Shown: piece after piece, positions 16,799 to 25,939 of the stretch
How positions within the stretch are numbered: position 1 is the first letter of the stretch
Layout of the letters: each line of letters opens with the position of its first letter
From: DLKC01 sp002478885
GTDB lineage: Bacteria; Bacteroidota; Bacteroidia; Chitinophagales; Chitinophagaceae
NCBI GenBank assembly: GCA_046329585.1
Contig: JAXLUI010000001.1
Location: 3,038,001 to 3,102,000 of the forward strand
Direction: 5' to 3'
DNA: 64,000 nt
The notes under the pieces: generated by a model
The model's input: only the letters and a program-made list of their open reading frames with translations
What the model was told of the DNA's origin: nothing
Database searches by the model: none
Position numbers and translations under genes: made by a program

Positions 16799-16912
16799 AA
16801 GAGTGCGACGCAACCGGGATGCCATGAAATTTTACTGCCGGGCTCATAAATACAGTTTATTAGCCGGGCTGCAGAATAAAAAGCAACACCTCTTGCGTCG
16901 CACTCTTTTACG
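16799..16912. repeat. Interspersed repeat, facing pair (copies 7 and 8)
   Basis: Copy 7 is plus-oriented (core 16803-16814, GCCGGGCTC at 16837-16845). Copy 8 is inverted (core 16892-16903, one mismatch), with its GCCGGGCT end starting at 16863. The GCCGGGC ends face each other, about 18 bp apart. The pair lies 70 bp after the infB stop and about 110 bp before the surA-like gene. Confidence 0.85.
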
Positions 16913-17020
16913 TAATAACAATACTCAGCACGGAAGCTGCTTTTTGCCTTTAATTGTTTTGTTAAAAGCATGGTGAAAAGTATTACTGCAGGTGCTATTC
17001 TCTATTTTTGAAGCTATTTA

Positions 17021-18406
17021 ATGAATATGAAAAAAAATCTTGTCATTGTTTGTGCAGCTTTTATGACGTTACCGTGTTTACTTTTTGCACAGGGACAAAA
17101 AGTTGTGGCCGATAAGATAATTGCACAAGTTGGAGACCGCATTATTCTTAAGTCTGACATCGACAACGCAATTGCCGATTATAAGAGGCAGGATATGGAA
17201 TCGCAACTACCTCCGAATCCGGAGTGCTCTTTTTTGCAGGGTCAGCTTATACAAAAAACGCTGGTAATACAGGCCGAGAAAGATTCACTGGTAGTTGAAG
17301 ACGATGAACTCGAAGCATTGCTTGATAACAGGATAAGGTTTTTCATAAACCAGTATGGCTCGCAGGATATGCTGGAACAAATTGCTGGCAGAACTGTTTA
17401 CGAAATAAAAGAAGATCTGCGCCAACCTTTTAAGGAAAAAACGCTGGCCGAAAAAATGCAGAACAAGATTTTGGAAAATGTGAAGATTACTCCGAATGAA
17501 GTAAAGGAATACTTTGAAAAAATACCAAAAGACAGTCTTTTCTTTTACGAAAGCGAGGTGGAAGTTAGCCAGATAGTGATGTATCCGAAAGCTAATAAAG
17601 ATGTGGAGGATTTTGTAACTGCACAGTTGCTTGACATGAAGCGGCAGGTTGAAAGCGGTCAGAAAAAATTTGACGCACTTGCCAAGCTTTATTCTGACGA
17701 TCCGGGCAGTAAGGATAACGGTGGGCAGTATAGTGTTAACCGTAACGATAAATCGTGGGATCCTGCTTTTCTGTCTGCGGCATTTAAATTAAAGGAAGGG
17801 CAAATATCGCCGGTGATAAAATCGAAATTTGGATTACATATTATACAAATGGTTAGCCGTGCCGGGGATGATGCTGTGGTAAGGCATATTTTGAAAATTC
17901 CGCCGGTAACAGACGCTGAGGTAAAAATTGGCCTGGCGAAAATTGACAGCATACGAACCCAGATTGTTAATGGCGTTATTTCTTTTCCCGCAGCAGTAAA
18001 TAAGTTTAGTGATGATGAGAATAGCAAATTTAGTGGTGGATTTTTTCTCAGCCGCGATGGTTCTACTTATGTAACTATTGACCAGCTTGATAAAGACGCG
18101 GTTGTTGCTCTTAAGAATCTGAAGCCAGGGGACATATCAACTCCCCAGACTTATAGCGACGAACGTGGCCGCAAGGCTGTAAGAATATTGTTTCTTAAAA
18201 CCCGGTCAGAACCTCATCGCGAAAATCTTAAAGACGACTATAATAAGGTAGCCCAAAGGGCTCTGGAGTTAAAAAAGAATATGGTTTTGGAAAAATGGTT
18301 CAAAGAGCATATTCCCAATTACTACATTAATATTGACAAAAACTATGAAAGTTGTGAAGGTATTACCGAATGGCTGAATGTTGCTAAAGCAACTTCTTCC
18401 AAGTAA
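17021..18406 (+). CDS. SurA-like periplasmic peptidyl-prolyl isomerase/chaperone
   Basis: The 461-residue protein begins with a signal peptide (MNMKKNLVIVCAAFMTLPCLLFAQ), then a SurA N-terminal helical domain (VVADKIIAQVGDRIILKSDID), and two parvulin domains at about 180-285 (YESEVEVSQIVMYPK to FGLHIIQMV) and about 290-390 (VVRHILKIPP). By family it escorts outer-membrane proteins across the periplasm. A TATTTTTG -7-like element at 17003-17010 lies just upstream of the ATG. It resembles E. coli SurA in architecture, but orthology is not proven. Confidence 0.9.
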   Translation: MNMKKNLVIVCAAFMTLPCLLFAQGQKVVADKIIAQVGDRIILKSDIDNAIADYKRQDMESQLPPNPECSFLQGQLIQKTLVIQAEKDSLVVEDDELEALLDNRIRFFINQYGSQDMLEQIAGRTVYEIKEDLRQPFKEKTLAEKMQNKILENVKITPNEVKEYFEKIPKDSLFFYESEVEVSQIVMYPKANKDVEDFVTAQLLDMKRQVESGQKKFDALAKLYSDDPGSKDNGGQYSVNRNDKSWDPAFLSAAFKLKEGQISPVIKSKFGLHIIQMVSRAGDDAVVRHILKIPPVTDAEVKIGLAKIDSIRTQIVNGVISFPAAVNKFSDDENSKFSGGFFLSRDGSTYVTIDQLDKDAVVALKNLKPGDISTPQTYSDERGRKAVRILFLKTRSEPHRENLKDDYNKVAQRALELKKNMVLEKWFKEHIPNYYINIDKNYESCEGITEWLNVAKATSSK

Positions 18407-18421
18407 TGCACGGTAATTGGC

Positions 18422-18457
18422 AAAAAGCGCCCTGTTCTTTGAACAGGGCGCTTTTTT
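18422..18457. terminator. Bidirectional terminator between surA-like and GH3 genes
   Basis: AAAAAGCGCCCTGTTC and its complement form a perfect stem around TTT, with an A-run on the left and a T-run on the right. It can therefore serve both convergent genes. Confidence 0.9.
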
Positions 18458-18517
18458 TATTTGACAAAATTTGGAAAAGCCGTAACTATTTCTCAGCGAT
18501 GCACATTACCGGTGGTA

Positions 18518-20026
18518 TTATTTTGAGAGGGCTAAAATTTCATCGACATACTTGCGGTTGTTGCTTAGTCTGGGTACTTTGTGCTGCCCACCCAGCTTAC
18601 CTTTGGTTCTAAGCCATTCTGTAAAAGTTCCTTTCTTTAAGACCTTTACCAGTGGCATTCTTAATGCAATGTCCTTATGGCGCTTTGCTTCGTAATCACT
18701 GTTGAGAGATTTCAGGGCACTATCCAGCTCAAAAGTAAATTGCTGAAGGTTTTCCGGAGCCGCATCGAACTCGATCAGCCATTCATGGGCACCATTGTTT
18801 TTATCGCTGAAATAAACAGGTGCCGCAGTATAATCATTTAGGATGGCGCCGGTATTATTGCAGGCCACGGCCAGCGCCTTATCTGTATTGTCGACTATTA
18901 TTTCTTCGCCAAAAGCGTTGATAAAATGTTTAAGCCTTCCACTTACGATAATTTTATATGGCGCAATCGATGTAAACTGAATGGTATCACCGGTGAGGTA
19001 TCGCCAGAGGCCACCATTAGTGCTTATTACGGGCGCATAATTTCTTCCAATCTCAACTTTTTGAAGCCCGATGGTTTGCGGGCTGGGTTTGCCATATTCT
19101 TCCACAGGCATAAATTCATAAAAAATGCCGTGATCGAGGTATAAAAGCATGCCTTCATCGTTTGGGTTGTCCTGCGCTGCAAAAAAGCCTTCGCTGGCAT
19201 TATACATGTCCAGGTAAAAAATATTGCCACCAATCAATCGTTCAAACTGCTCTTTATAAGGTGTAAAAGAAACTCCTCCGTGGATGTACAATTCAAAGTT
19301 CGGCCACACTTCTTTTAATGTTGTTTTACCTGTTATTTCGAGAATACGTCTTATGAGAACCAATGTCCATGTAGGCACTCCAGATATAGAAGTAACGTTC
19401 TCCTCAATTGTAGACATGGCGAGTTTTTCAATCTTGCTTTCCCATTCATCCATTAAGGCAATAGATAACTCAGGAGTTCTTATCCATGTACTCCAGAACG
19501 GCGTGTTTTGTAACAGCACCGCACTAAGGTCGCCGTAATGCAGTTCTTCGTTAATGGAGCTTATCTGGTGGCTCCCGCCGATCACAAGCCCCTTACCGGT
19601 TAGCAGGTCACTATCTGGATTGAGTTCGTAGTAAAGGCTTAATACGTCTTTCGCCCCCTGGAAATGACAATCTTCCAGACTTTCTTCTGTAATTGGAATG
19701 AACTTGCTTTTATCACTGGTGGTGCCACTACTCTTGGCAAACCAATAAACCGGCGTGTTCCACAATATATTCTGTTCCCCGTTCATTAACCGTTCGATAT
19801 AGGGTTTCAAATCTTCGTATTCGTGAATCGGAACCCTGCTCTTAAAACTTCTGATGGTAAACATTTCAGAGAAGCCGTATTTCCTGCCGATTTCGGTATG
19901 CTGAGCGTGGGTGATTAGGTCCTGCAAAACTTCCCGTTGTGCTTCAACAGGATGATGCATCCATTGCTCAATTTTCCAGTAACGGAAACGTGCCAGTCGT
20001 GATATTGCGGGGGAAAGAATTTTCAT
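18518..20026 (-). CDS. GH3-family (auxin-responsive promoter type) adenylate-forming enzyme
   Basis: The 502-residue protein is a GH3-fold member of the acyl-adenylating ANL superfamily, widespread in Bacteroidota. Visible motifs are YWFAKSSGTTSDKSKFIPIT (ATP-binding P-loop), YNASEGFFAAQD, and W-R-Y-L-T-G-D-T-I-Q-F. Plant GH3 enzymes join amino acids to jasmonate or auxin; the bacterial substrates are unknown to me. It is convergent with the surA-like gene and about 95 bp downstream of lptB on the same strand, so the two may share transcription. Confidence 0.88.
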   Translation of the reverse strand: MKILSPAISRLARFRYWKIEQWMHHPVEAQREVLQDLITHAQHTEIGRKYGFSEMFTIRSFKSRVPIHEYEDLKPYIERLMNGEQNILWNTPVYWFAKSSGTTSDKSKFIPITEESLEDCHFQGAKDVLSLYYELNPDSDLLTGKGLVIGGSHQISSINEELHYGDLSAVLLQNTPFWSTWIRTPELSIALMDEWESKIEKLAMSTIEENVTSISGVPTWTLVLIRRILEITGKTTLKEVWPNFELYIHGGVSFTPYKEQFERLIGGNIFYLDMYNASEGFFAAQDNPNDEGMLLYLDHGIFYEFMPVEEYGKPSPQTIGLQKVEIGRNYAPVISTNGGLWRYLTGDTIQFTSIAPYKIIVSGRLKHFINAFGEEIIVDNTDKALAVACNNTGAILNDYTAAPVYFSDKNNGAHEWLIEFDAAPENLQQFTFELDSALKSLNSDYEAKRHKDIALRMPLVKVLKKGTFTEWLRTKGKLGGQHKVPRLSNNRKYVDEILALSK

Positions 20027-20122
20027 GGCAATTACCGAAAATAATAAAAGACCCCGATAAAAATGCAGGTTTGGTTAATTTCCTTCAGTACCATGAAGAA
20101 AAGCATCTATTAGTGCAGGCAA

Positions 20123-20962
20123 CTAATTTTCGCGTTCTTTATACACCTCATCGAATTTGTTTATCTCAGCTTCAATTTCCGCCGCACTGGGTTCATTCAT
20201 CGATTTTTTACCCATTTCAATGATCCAGTCTTTACGTTTGAGTTCGAAATTAGTTCCGAGGTAAAGTCTGCGTACTTGTTCATCGTCGGCGAGTTGCTCT
20301 GCAGTGCCATGTTTAAAGATGCGACCATCGATCAACAAATAGGCGCGGTCGCAGATCGATAAGGTTTCGTTTACATTATGGTCTGTGATCAGTATTCCGA
20401 TGTTCCGGTATTTAAGTTTTGCAACAACACTTTGAATATCTTCCACCGCTATCGGGTCAACGCCTGCAAATGGTTCATCGAGCAAGATAAACTTAGGATC
20501 AACAGCAAGCGCCCGGGCAATTTCCGTTCTTCTTCTCTCGCCACCACTTAAGCTATCGCCATTGTTTTTGCGTACATGATGCAGGTTAAATTCTGTAAGC
20601 AATGCATCAAGTTTTGCCTGTCTTTCCTGCTTGTTAAGCTTCGTCATTTCAAGCACGGCCATAATATTATCTTCCACGCTCAATTTGCGAAACACACTTG
20701 CCTCCTGAGGAAGGTAGCCAATACCCATTTGAGCTCGTTTGTACATGGGCAGTTGCGTTATTTCTTCTGTATTAAGAAATACCTGGCCTTCGTCGGGTCG
20801 TATCAATCCAACGACCATGTAAAAAGTAGTCGTTTTGCCTGCTCCGTTCGGGCCAAGCAAACCAACGATCTCACCTTGGTTTACATGAATAGAAACATGA
20901 TCAACCACCGTGCGGTTACGATACGTTTTTACGAGGTCTTTTGTAGTAATTACAAGATTCAA
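20123..20962 (-). CDS. lptB: LPS export ABC transporter ATP-binding protein LptB
   Basis: LptB powers extraction of lipopolysaccharide from the inner membrane with LptFG. The 279-residue protein has Walker A GPNGAGKTT, the Q-loop in YLPQEASVF, the ABC signature SLSGGERRRTEIARAL, Walker B FILLDEPFAGVDPIA and the H-loop ITDHNV. A C-terminal extension of about 35 residues (KSMNEPSAAEIEAEINKFDE) exceeds the E. coli protein. No ATG is in frame near the start; the likely start is TTG at 20962, about 10-15 nt after the predicted transcription start. Confidence 0.93.
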   Translation of the reverse strand: MNLVITTKDLVKTYRNRTVVDHVSIHVNQGEIVGLLGPNGAGKTTTFYMVVGLIRPDEGQVFLNTEEITQLPMYKRAQMGIGYLPQEASVFRKLSVEDNIMAVLEMTKLNKQERQAKLDALLTEFNLHHVRKNNGDSLSGGERRRTEIARALAVDPKFILLDEPFAGVDPIAVEDIQSVVAKLKYRNIGILITDHNVNETLSICDRAYLLIDGRIFKHGTAEQLADDEQVRRLYLGTNFELKRKDWIIEMGKKSMNEPSAAEIEAEINKFDEVYKEREN

Positions 20963-20978
20963 AGCTTTGCTGTTTAAG

Positions 20979-20986
20979 CAAAAATA
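20979..20986 (-). promoter_or_regulatory. -7 element of the lptB promoter
   Basis: The minus strand reads TATTTTTG, with a TTTT-containing stretch about 21 bp upstream. It predicts a very short leader and supports the TTG start at 20962. Confidence 0.5.
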
Positions 20987-21067
20987 CAGGTTGGTGGTTA
21001 ATACCGTTAAAACATCCTGCTTCTTAACAGTTGTTTTTGCATTACTTTGCGCAGCGGAAAAATTATG

Positions 21068-21283
21068 GAGCGGGCATTTGCACTAATGGCATCGCCGGTT
21101 GTGTCACTCACTTCAGGGTTCGGAACTTTGATGAACAGGCGTAAAAGTTTACTTGTTTACAGCCCGTAAAATTGCAACAGTGCTTATAACTTGTGAACCT
21201 GTAAACTCCTGAACTGGTGAATTACGTTATACAGTACAAGGGAGTGACACAACTAAAGCCGATAAGCATTACCAAAGTAGGCA
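21068..21283. repeat. Interspersed repeat, variant back-to-back pair (copies 9 and 10)
   Basis: Both carry the variant core GAGTGACACAAC: copy 9 inverted (21098-21109) and copy 10 plus (21242-21253). Their GTAC ends face each other across about 120 bp that includes ACTTGTGAACCTGTAAACTC words. They lie in the 354-bp divergent gap between lptB and metF. Confidence 0.8.
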
Positions 21284-21316
21284 AATAAAAAATTATTCAA
21301 GTAACGGTCATAAATA

Positions 21317-22267
21317 ATGAAAATAACAGAACATATTCAGCAGGCAAAAGACACATTGATATCTTTTGAAATTCTACCCCCGCTTAAAGGCAAAAGCATT
21401 AGTTCTATTTATGACCACCTCGACCCGTTGATGGAGTTTAAACCGTCGTGGATCAATGTTACTTATCACAGGAGCGAAACTGCGTTTAAGAAAAGGGCCG
21501 ATGGCAGTTTTGAAAAAGTGGAAGTACGCAAAAGGCCAGGCACCGTAGGTATTTGCGCGGCAATCATGAACCATTACCAGATAGATGCAGTACCGCATAT
21601 TATCTGCGGCGGTTTTACAAAAAGAGAAACCGAAGATGCGCTGATCGATTTAAATTTTCTTGACATTGATAACGTGTTGGTGATTCGTGGAGATGCCGCA
21701 AAAAACGAAGCGTCGTTTGAATCAGAGCCCGATGGCCATAGTTATGCCATTGACCTGATGAAGCAGATCGTGAGCCTGAATCATGGCATATACATAGATG
21801 AAGATATTCGCAATGGCGGCAAAACAAACTTCTGCATTGGCGTTGCCGGTTATCCTGAAAAACATTTTGAAGCACCCAATCCTGAAATCGATTTGAAGCA
21901 CTTGAAGGATAAGGTTGATGCTGGTGCCGATTACATAATGACGCAAATGTTTTTCGATAATAAAAAATTCTTCGATTTTGTAAAGGCCTGCCGTGATGCG
22001 GGAATCAACGTTCCCATTATACCCGGTTTGAAACCGATTACAACAAAGAAACAGCTATCTGTTCTGCCAAGAATATTTCATGTTGACATTCCAACAGAGC
22101 TTTCCAACGAAATTTCGAAATGCAAGACCGATGCAGAGTGCGAAAAAGCAGGAACTGAATGGTTGATACAGCAGAGCCGTGAGTTGAAAAAATTTGGCGT
22201 ACCTGTGCTGCATTATTATACGCTTGGTAAACCGAGGGTTATCAGAGATGTTGTAAAAGAGTTATAA
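21317..22267 (+). CDS. metF: Methylenetetrahydrofolate reductase [NAD(P)H]
   Basis: It reduces 5,10-methylene-THF to 5-methyl-THF for methionine synthesis, using FAD. The 316-residue protein is of bacterial MetF length and shows the TIM-barrel landmarks SFEILPPLKGKS (active-site Glu), VTYHR, VPHIICGGFTKRETEDAL, NVLVIRGDA and YIMTQMFFD. The ATG follows the variant repeat pair by 35 bp, and no riboswitch is recognisable upstream. A strong terminator follows. Confidence 0.96.
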   Translation: MKITEHIQQAKDTLISFEILPPLKGKSISSIYDHLDPLMEFKPSWINVTYHRSETAFKKRADGSFEKVEVRKRPGTVGICAAIMNHYQIDAVPHIICGGFTKRETEDALIDLNFLDIDNVLVIRGDAAKNEASFESEPDGHSYAIDLMKQIVSLNHGIYIDEDIRNGGKTNFCIGVAGYPEKHFEAPNPEIDLKHLKDKVDAGADYIMTQMFFDNKKFFDFVKACRDAGINVPIIPGLKPITTKKQLSVLPRIFHVDIPTELSNEISKCKTDAECEKAGTEWLIQQSRELKKFGVPVLHYYTLGKPRVIRDVVKEL

Positions 22268-22280
22268 CAGTCTTAGCTTA

Positions 22281-22322
22281 AAAAAGAAAGGCAGGTGAAA
22301 ACTTCACCTGCCTTTCTTTTTT
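22281..22322. terminator. Terminator between metF and the PPIase gene
   Basis: AAAGAAAGGCAGGTGAA and its complement form a long perfect stem ending in a T-run on the plus strand and, read in reverse, an A/T-flanked stem for the convergent minus gene. Confidence 0.9.
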
Positions 22323-22331
22323 GTCAACTCA

Positions 22332-24263
22332 CTACAGAGTTTTTGCTACTGCTTCGTTTATTTTAACGGGGTATTTTTTCTTTAAAGCGTCGATCCATTT
22401 TTGTTCGAGCACCTGCTGGTAATCGTTGATCACCATTCCTCTGGCATCATCAAAACTTCTCTGCGCGGGTTGGGCATAAGTGTCAAAAACATAGATCATT
22501 GTATAAGCATCGCCGGCCTCGTTCTTTTCAGGAGCTGACATATAACCTTTCTGCATCGGCAGTTCCATTTTCACAGGCAACTGGCCATTTTCGAATCGGC
22601 TGCTGTCTGCAAGCACCTTGTTGTTATAACCTGCGATAATACTGCGCCAATCAGCGCCGTGCTGCCTGAGTTGAGCAGAGGCCGAATCGAGCAGATCCTT
22701 TGTTGCTGCGGAAATAATTAATGCGCTTGCACCGGGCTGCCATACGTATTGCTGTTTATGTTGTTCGTAATAATTTTTAAGCCCTGTTGAATCATCCGAT
22801 GCCTTTGACCAAACATGCTTATCCATGACTGCAAACAATAGGTTTGCCTCATTGAATTCTTTTACCTGCAAGGCAATAGGAGGATAAAAATCTTCTATAT
22901 GCGAACGATAATATTTATCACAACTTGCTTTGGTGAAATTGTTCATTTCTTTTTTGTAGTCTACGCTGGCAAGGGGTGCACCCGGCTGACGTGATTCTAT
23001 GTTATACTGAACCCAGTTCGCAGCGGTTATTTTTTGTTGGGCAAAAGAGAATAGCACTGTTTGTGCTGTTATGCCCTTGAATGAAGCAGCAGCTTTCCCT
23101 TTTTTTATCGAGGAGTCAGTATAAGCCCAAAGACTTTTTTCGTCGTAGGCAGCCTTTGTGTATTTTGTGTCTTTCAGCCATTTTTCAATTAAGGCCGCTC
23201 TCGCTGTTCCAAGACGGTTATCACGCTCAATGGCCTCCTGTAAAGAGGCTCTGCTAATGACATTTGTTTCATCCATACCTACCGGCTTTTCCTCAATGAA
23301 CTTTAAAATATTGTAACCATAGTAAGTCTGGAACGGCTTCGTGAAATCGCCGGGCTTTTGTAAACCGAATACCTGGCTTTCGAAATCAGTGTTATACTGG
23401 CCAATCCCCACTTCAATAGTGTTTGATTCATCATAGTTATTGTTTGGTGCGCTGTATGCTTCAGCAAGTTTATCAAAGGCTGCTCCATTCACCAGCAACC
23501 CATAAACAGAATCCGCAAGCCTCGAAGCGTTTTGTTTTTCGGCGGGGCTAAATGATTCCGGCGTTGCAATCAATATTTGCTGTATTTTTCTTTTGCCTGC
23601 AGCTGGTCGTTCTTTTTCGCTTCTGAAAATGTGATAGCCGACAGAACTCTTATAAATACCGGAATATTGACCAGGCTTTAATGCATAAACTAGGTTCTCT
23701 ATTTCATAAGGCAAGGTAAATACAGTAATATATCCGATAACGCCTTTTGCTTTAGCAACAGATTCGTCAGTAGAAAAAGATGCGGTAACATCGCTAAAGT
23801 TTTGTCCGTTGGCCAAAGAATTATAGGCCTGCTTTATACGGTTGTATGCTAGGGATGTATCTCCACCTTTTTCAAAGCCTACAAATACCTGCGACAGTAG
23901 AATATCTTTCTGGCTCCTTTGGAATGCCTCTGCTATAAGCCCATTTATGTTTGCCTGTTCATTAATGTGATTCTCCGTAAGCTGCGCTTTAAAATTATCT
24001 GCCTCAGCTTTGAACTCAGGAGCTGTCTGCAATTTTTCATCAGTTGCGGCCTGCAGTTTTAGTTTAAAGTTTACATAGAGATCAAGGTATTGTTTCACTT
24101 TCTCATTGCGGTCACCCGTTGTATCGGGGTTTTTGTTAAACGCTTTCAAAAACTCATCCTTACTTACTGTTTTTGCACCGTAAGTAAAAAGCGTTTGAGA
24201 ATAGGTTGTGAGATGTATTAAAAAAAGTGCACAGAGGGTAATAGATATCTTTCTAAAGCGCAT
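22332..24263 (-). CDS. Secreted parvulin-type peptidyl-prolyl isomerase, two parvulin domains
   Basis: The 643-residue protein has a signal peptide (to about residue 22, TTYSQ), an N-terminal helical region beginning TLFTYGAKTVSKDEFLKAF, and parvulin domains at about 125-215 (LSQVFVGFEKGG to GYHIFRSE) and 225-330 (KIQQILIATPE to YYGYNILKF). A C-terminal helical part of about 300 residues includes a further degenerate PPIase-like segment. It resembles SurA/PpiD-type periplasmic folding factors. Its ATG is 3 bp from the stop of the upstream thioredoxin gene, so they form an operon of envelope folding functions. Confidence 0.88.
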   Translation of the reverse strand: MRFRKISITLCALFLIHLTTYSQTLFTYGAKTVSKDEFLKAFNKNPDTTGDRNEKVKQYLDLYVNFKLKLQAATDEKLQTAPEFKAEADNFKAQLTENHINEQANINGLIAEAFQRSQKDILLSQVFVGFEKGGDTSLAYNRIKQAYNSLANGQNFSDVTASFSTDESVAKAKGVIGYITVFTLPYEIENLVYALKPGQYSGIYKSSVGYHIFRSEKERPAAGKRKIQQILIATPESFSPAEKQNASRLADSVYGLLVNGAAFDKLAEAYSAPNNNYDESNTIEVGIGQYNTDFESQVFGLQKPGDFTKPFQTYYGYNILKFIEEKPVGMDETNVISRASLQEAIERDNRLGTARAALIEKWLKDTKYTKAAYDEKSLWAYTDSSIKKGKAAASFKGITAQTVLFSFAQQKITAANWVQYNIESRQPGAPLASVDYKKEMNNFTKASCDKYYRSHIEDFYPPIALQVKEFNEANLLFAVMDKHVWSKASDDSTGLKNYYEQHKQQYVWQPGASALIISAATKDLLDSASAQLRQHGADWRSIIAGYNNKVLADSSRFENGQLPVKMELPMQKGYMSAPEKNEAGDAYTMIYVFDTYAQPAQRSFDDARGMVINDYQQVLEQKWIDALKKKYPVKINEAVAKTL

Positions 24264-24266
24264 ATT

Positions 24267-25742
24267 TTATGGTGTTGTTTGAGATTTCGATTTTAGTTTG
24301 GCGGTAATCAGGTCGTTGTATTGCTCAAGACTCAATTTTTTTGCGATAATTTTTTTGTCGGCATCAAGCAGGTACATGGTAGGCGTTTGAATAATGTCAA
24401 ATAACTGTCTGAAGTTAGGTCTGCCGGCCTTATCATCTGCCTCCCTTTCCTCTTTGGTTTGCCAGGTATGGTACCAGCCATTCAGATGATGCTCTTTAAT
24501 AAATTGTTTCCAGTCGTTGAAAGTATTTTCATTGGTGTTTACTGCATATATTTTTACGCCGAGGTCTTTCCACCGGGCCTCATAAATAGAATCAAGTTTC
24601 GGTACTTCTTCGCGGCAGTGCCCGCAGGTGGGATCCCAAAAAACCAAAAATATAAAAGGCGCTTTCACGTTGTAAAGCGACACTGTGCTACCCACCGAAT
24701 CTTTTAACGATAATTGGGGCGAAGGTTCATTGATCTGGTTAGCCATTAAACTATATGCGCGGTCAAAAATATATTTTCGCTGTTTTTCATTCAGCCAGGT
24801 TGTATCGCCTTTTGAGAAATAATTTTCGAAAAGAAACAGAAACACTTTATCCTGCCCCATTATTTCGGGGTTTATATATTTATCGGTGAATTTGCCCAAC
24901 AGGTATTTGTGCATCTCCTTCGCCGATCTTGAATAAAGCAGCATATAGTTTACTTCTGCAATAATTGAATCAGATTCCTGCGGCACGTAATATTTAAAGT
25001 AGTCGTCTAGTTTAGGGTCAAAGAAAGGTGTGCGCACCAGGTTGTCGTTGTTGAATTCAACGCCATCCCAGAAATGCTCTCGCATATAGCGCCATGCCGC
25101 AACCGAATCGGCTGTGCCATCAGTTTTTTTTGGCCATTCTTTCAATTCAGGGAGTTTAACAGCTTTAAAAAACGAGGCAACCATTGACTGGGGGTGAGTC
25201 TTAATTAGGTTCTCACGGTAGTCGGTCAGCTCTTTGTTTTTCGTTTTTAACTGTCCTTGTAAAGCTATAGAATCAGCACCTTTGGCTGTTTTCAGTTGCT
25301 GTTGCAACGTGTTTAACTGAGGCGCAACAGTGGTTAGAAAACCTGAATAGGCCGCGAATAGTGTGTTTTCTTCAGAACCTGTCACTTCAATGTTCTCGAG
25401 ATGAGCACTGTCGGCTTTTATACTGAAGTGTTGTTTATCATCCAGCAAAATCTCAAAAAGTAAACTATGGCTTGGTGTTACAAAAAAATAAATGCCACCA
25501 GGTAATTTTTTGCTTCCTTTATAGACGGCTTCGCTCCTTTCGTTGAACCATGCGCTATCTGCCAGAATTTTGTTTTTTGCATAGTACGTGCCCAGGTAAA
25601 CCCAGCAGTTTTTATAGGGTTTTAAAATGGCATTAATAACATACCCATTCTCATTCTTGACCGGGTTTTTCGGAGGATTGGATTGTGCATTTGCACAAAG
25701 GCCAGCCGTAATAAAAAACAAAAAAGCAATTATTCGTCTCAT
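24267..25742 (-). CDS. TlpA-like thioredoxin-fold lipid/envelope redox protein
   Basis: The 491-residue protein has a signal peptide (MRRIIAFLFFITAGLCANAQ), an N-terminal DUF4369-like beta domain (YVINAILKPYKNCWVYLG), a central helical DUF5106-like region, and a C-terminal AhpC/TSA-thioredoxin domain with active site DPTCGHCREE and cis-proline QTPTMYLLD. Such proteins work in periplasmic disulfide or cytochrome c-type thiol chemistry. The redox partner is not visible here. It is the first gene of a two-gene unit with the parvulin protein. Confidence 0.88.
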   Translation of the reverse strand: MRRIIAFLFFITAGLCANAQSNPPKNPVKNENGYVINAILKPYKNCWVYLGTYYAKNKILADSAWFNERSEAVYKGSKKLPGGIYFFVTPSHSLLFEILLDDKQHFSIKADSAHLENIEVTGSEENTLFAAYSGFLTTVAPQLNTLQQQLKTAKGADSIALQGQLKTKNKELTDYRENLIKTHPQSMVASFFKAVKLPELKEWPKKTDGTADSVAAWRYMREHFWDGVEFNNDNLVRTPFFDPKLDDYFKYYVPQESDSIIAEVNYMLLYSRSAKEMHKYLLGKFTDKYINPEIMGQDKVFLFLFENYFSKGDTTWLNEKQRKYIFDRAYSLMANQINEPSPQLSLKDSVGSTVSLYNVKAPFIFLVFWDPTCGHCREEVPKLDSIYEARWKDLGVKIYAVNTNENTFNDWKQFIKEHHLNGWYHTWQTKEEREADDKAGRPNFRQLFDIIQTPTMYLLDADKKIIAKKLSLEQYNDLITAKLKSKSQTTP

Positions 25743-25842
25743 TACGTTGTTTTATTGAGCCGTAAATATATTCAAATTGAAAATTGCCGCTGTTAATCCT
25801 GTGTAAAAGAAAGCGCTTTTATAGGGGATATTAATTTTTTTT

Positions 25843-25894
25843 GAGCCCGGCTTTCCTTTAAGCGTTGAGCTTTCGTTGCGTCGCACACTTGTGC
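25843..25894 (-). repeat. Interspersed repeat, copy 11
   Basis: GAGCCCGGC begins at 25843 after a T-run, and the core lies at 25875-25886. It sits between the esterase stop and the thioredoxin start. Relative to the esterase it is in the reverse of the common orientation; with copy 12 it brackets the esterase gene. Confidence 0.85.
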
Positions 25895-25939
25895 ACTTTG
25901 TTCAGTACGCAGCAGGCATGTCGGTTCGGGTAAGTGTTT

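Noticed and set aside
21253..21316. Possible SAM riboswitch before metF
   Set aside because: Only about 60 bp separate the repeat pair from the ATG, and no conserved riboswitch core or terminator alternative is visible.
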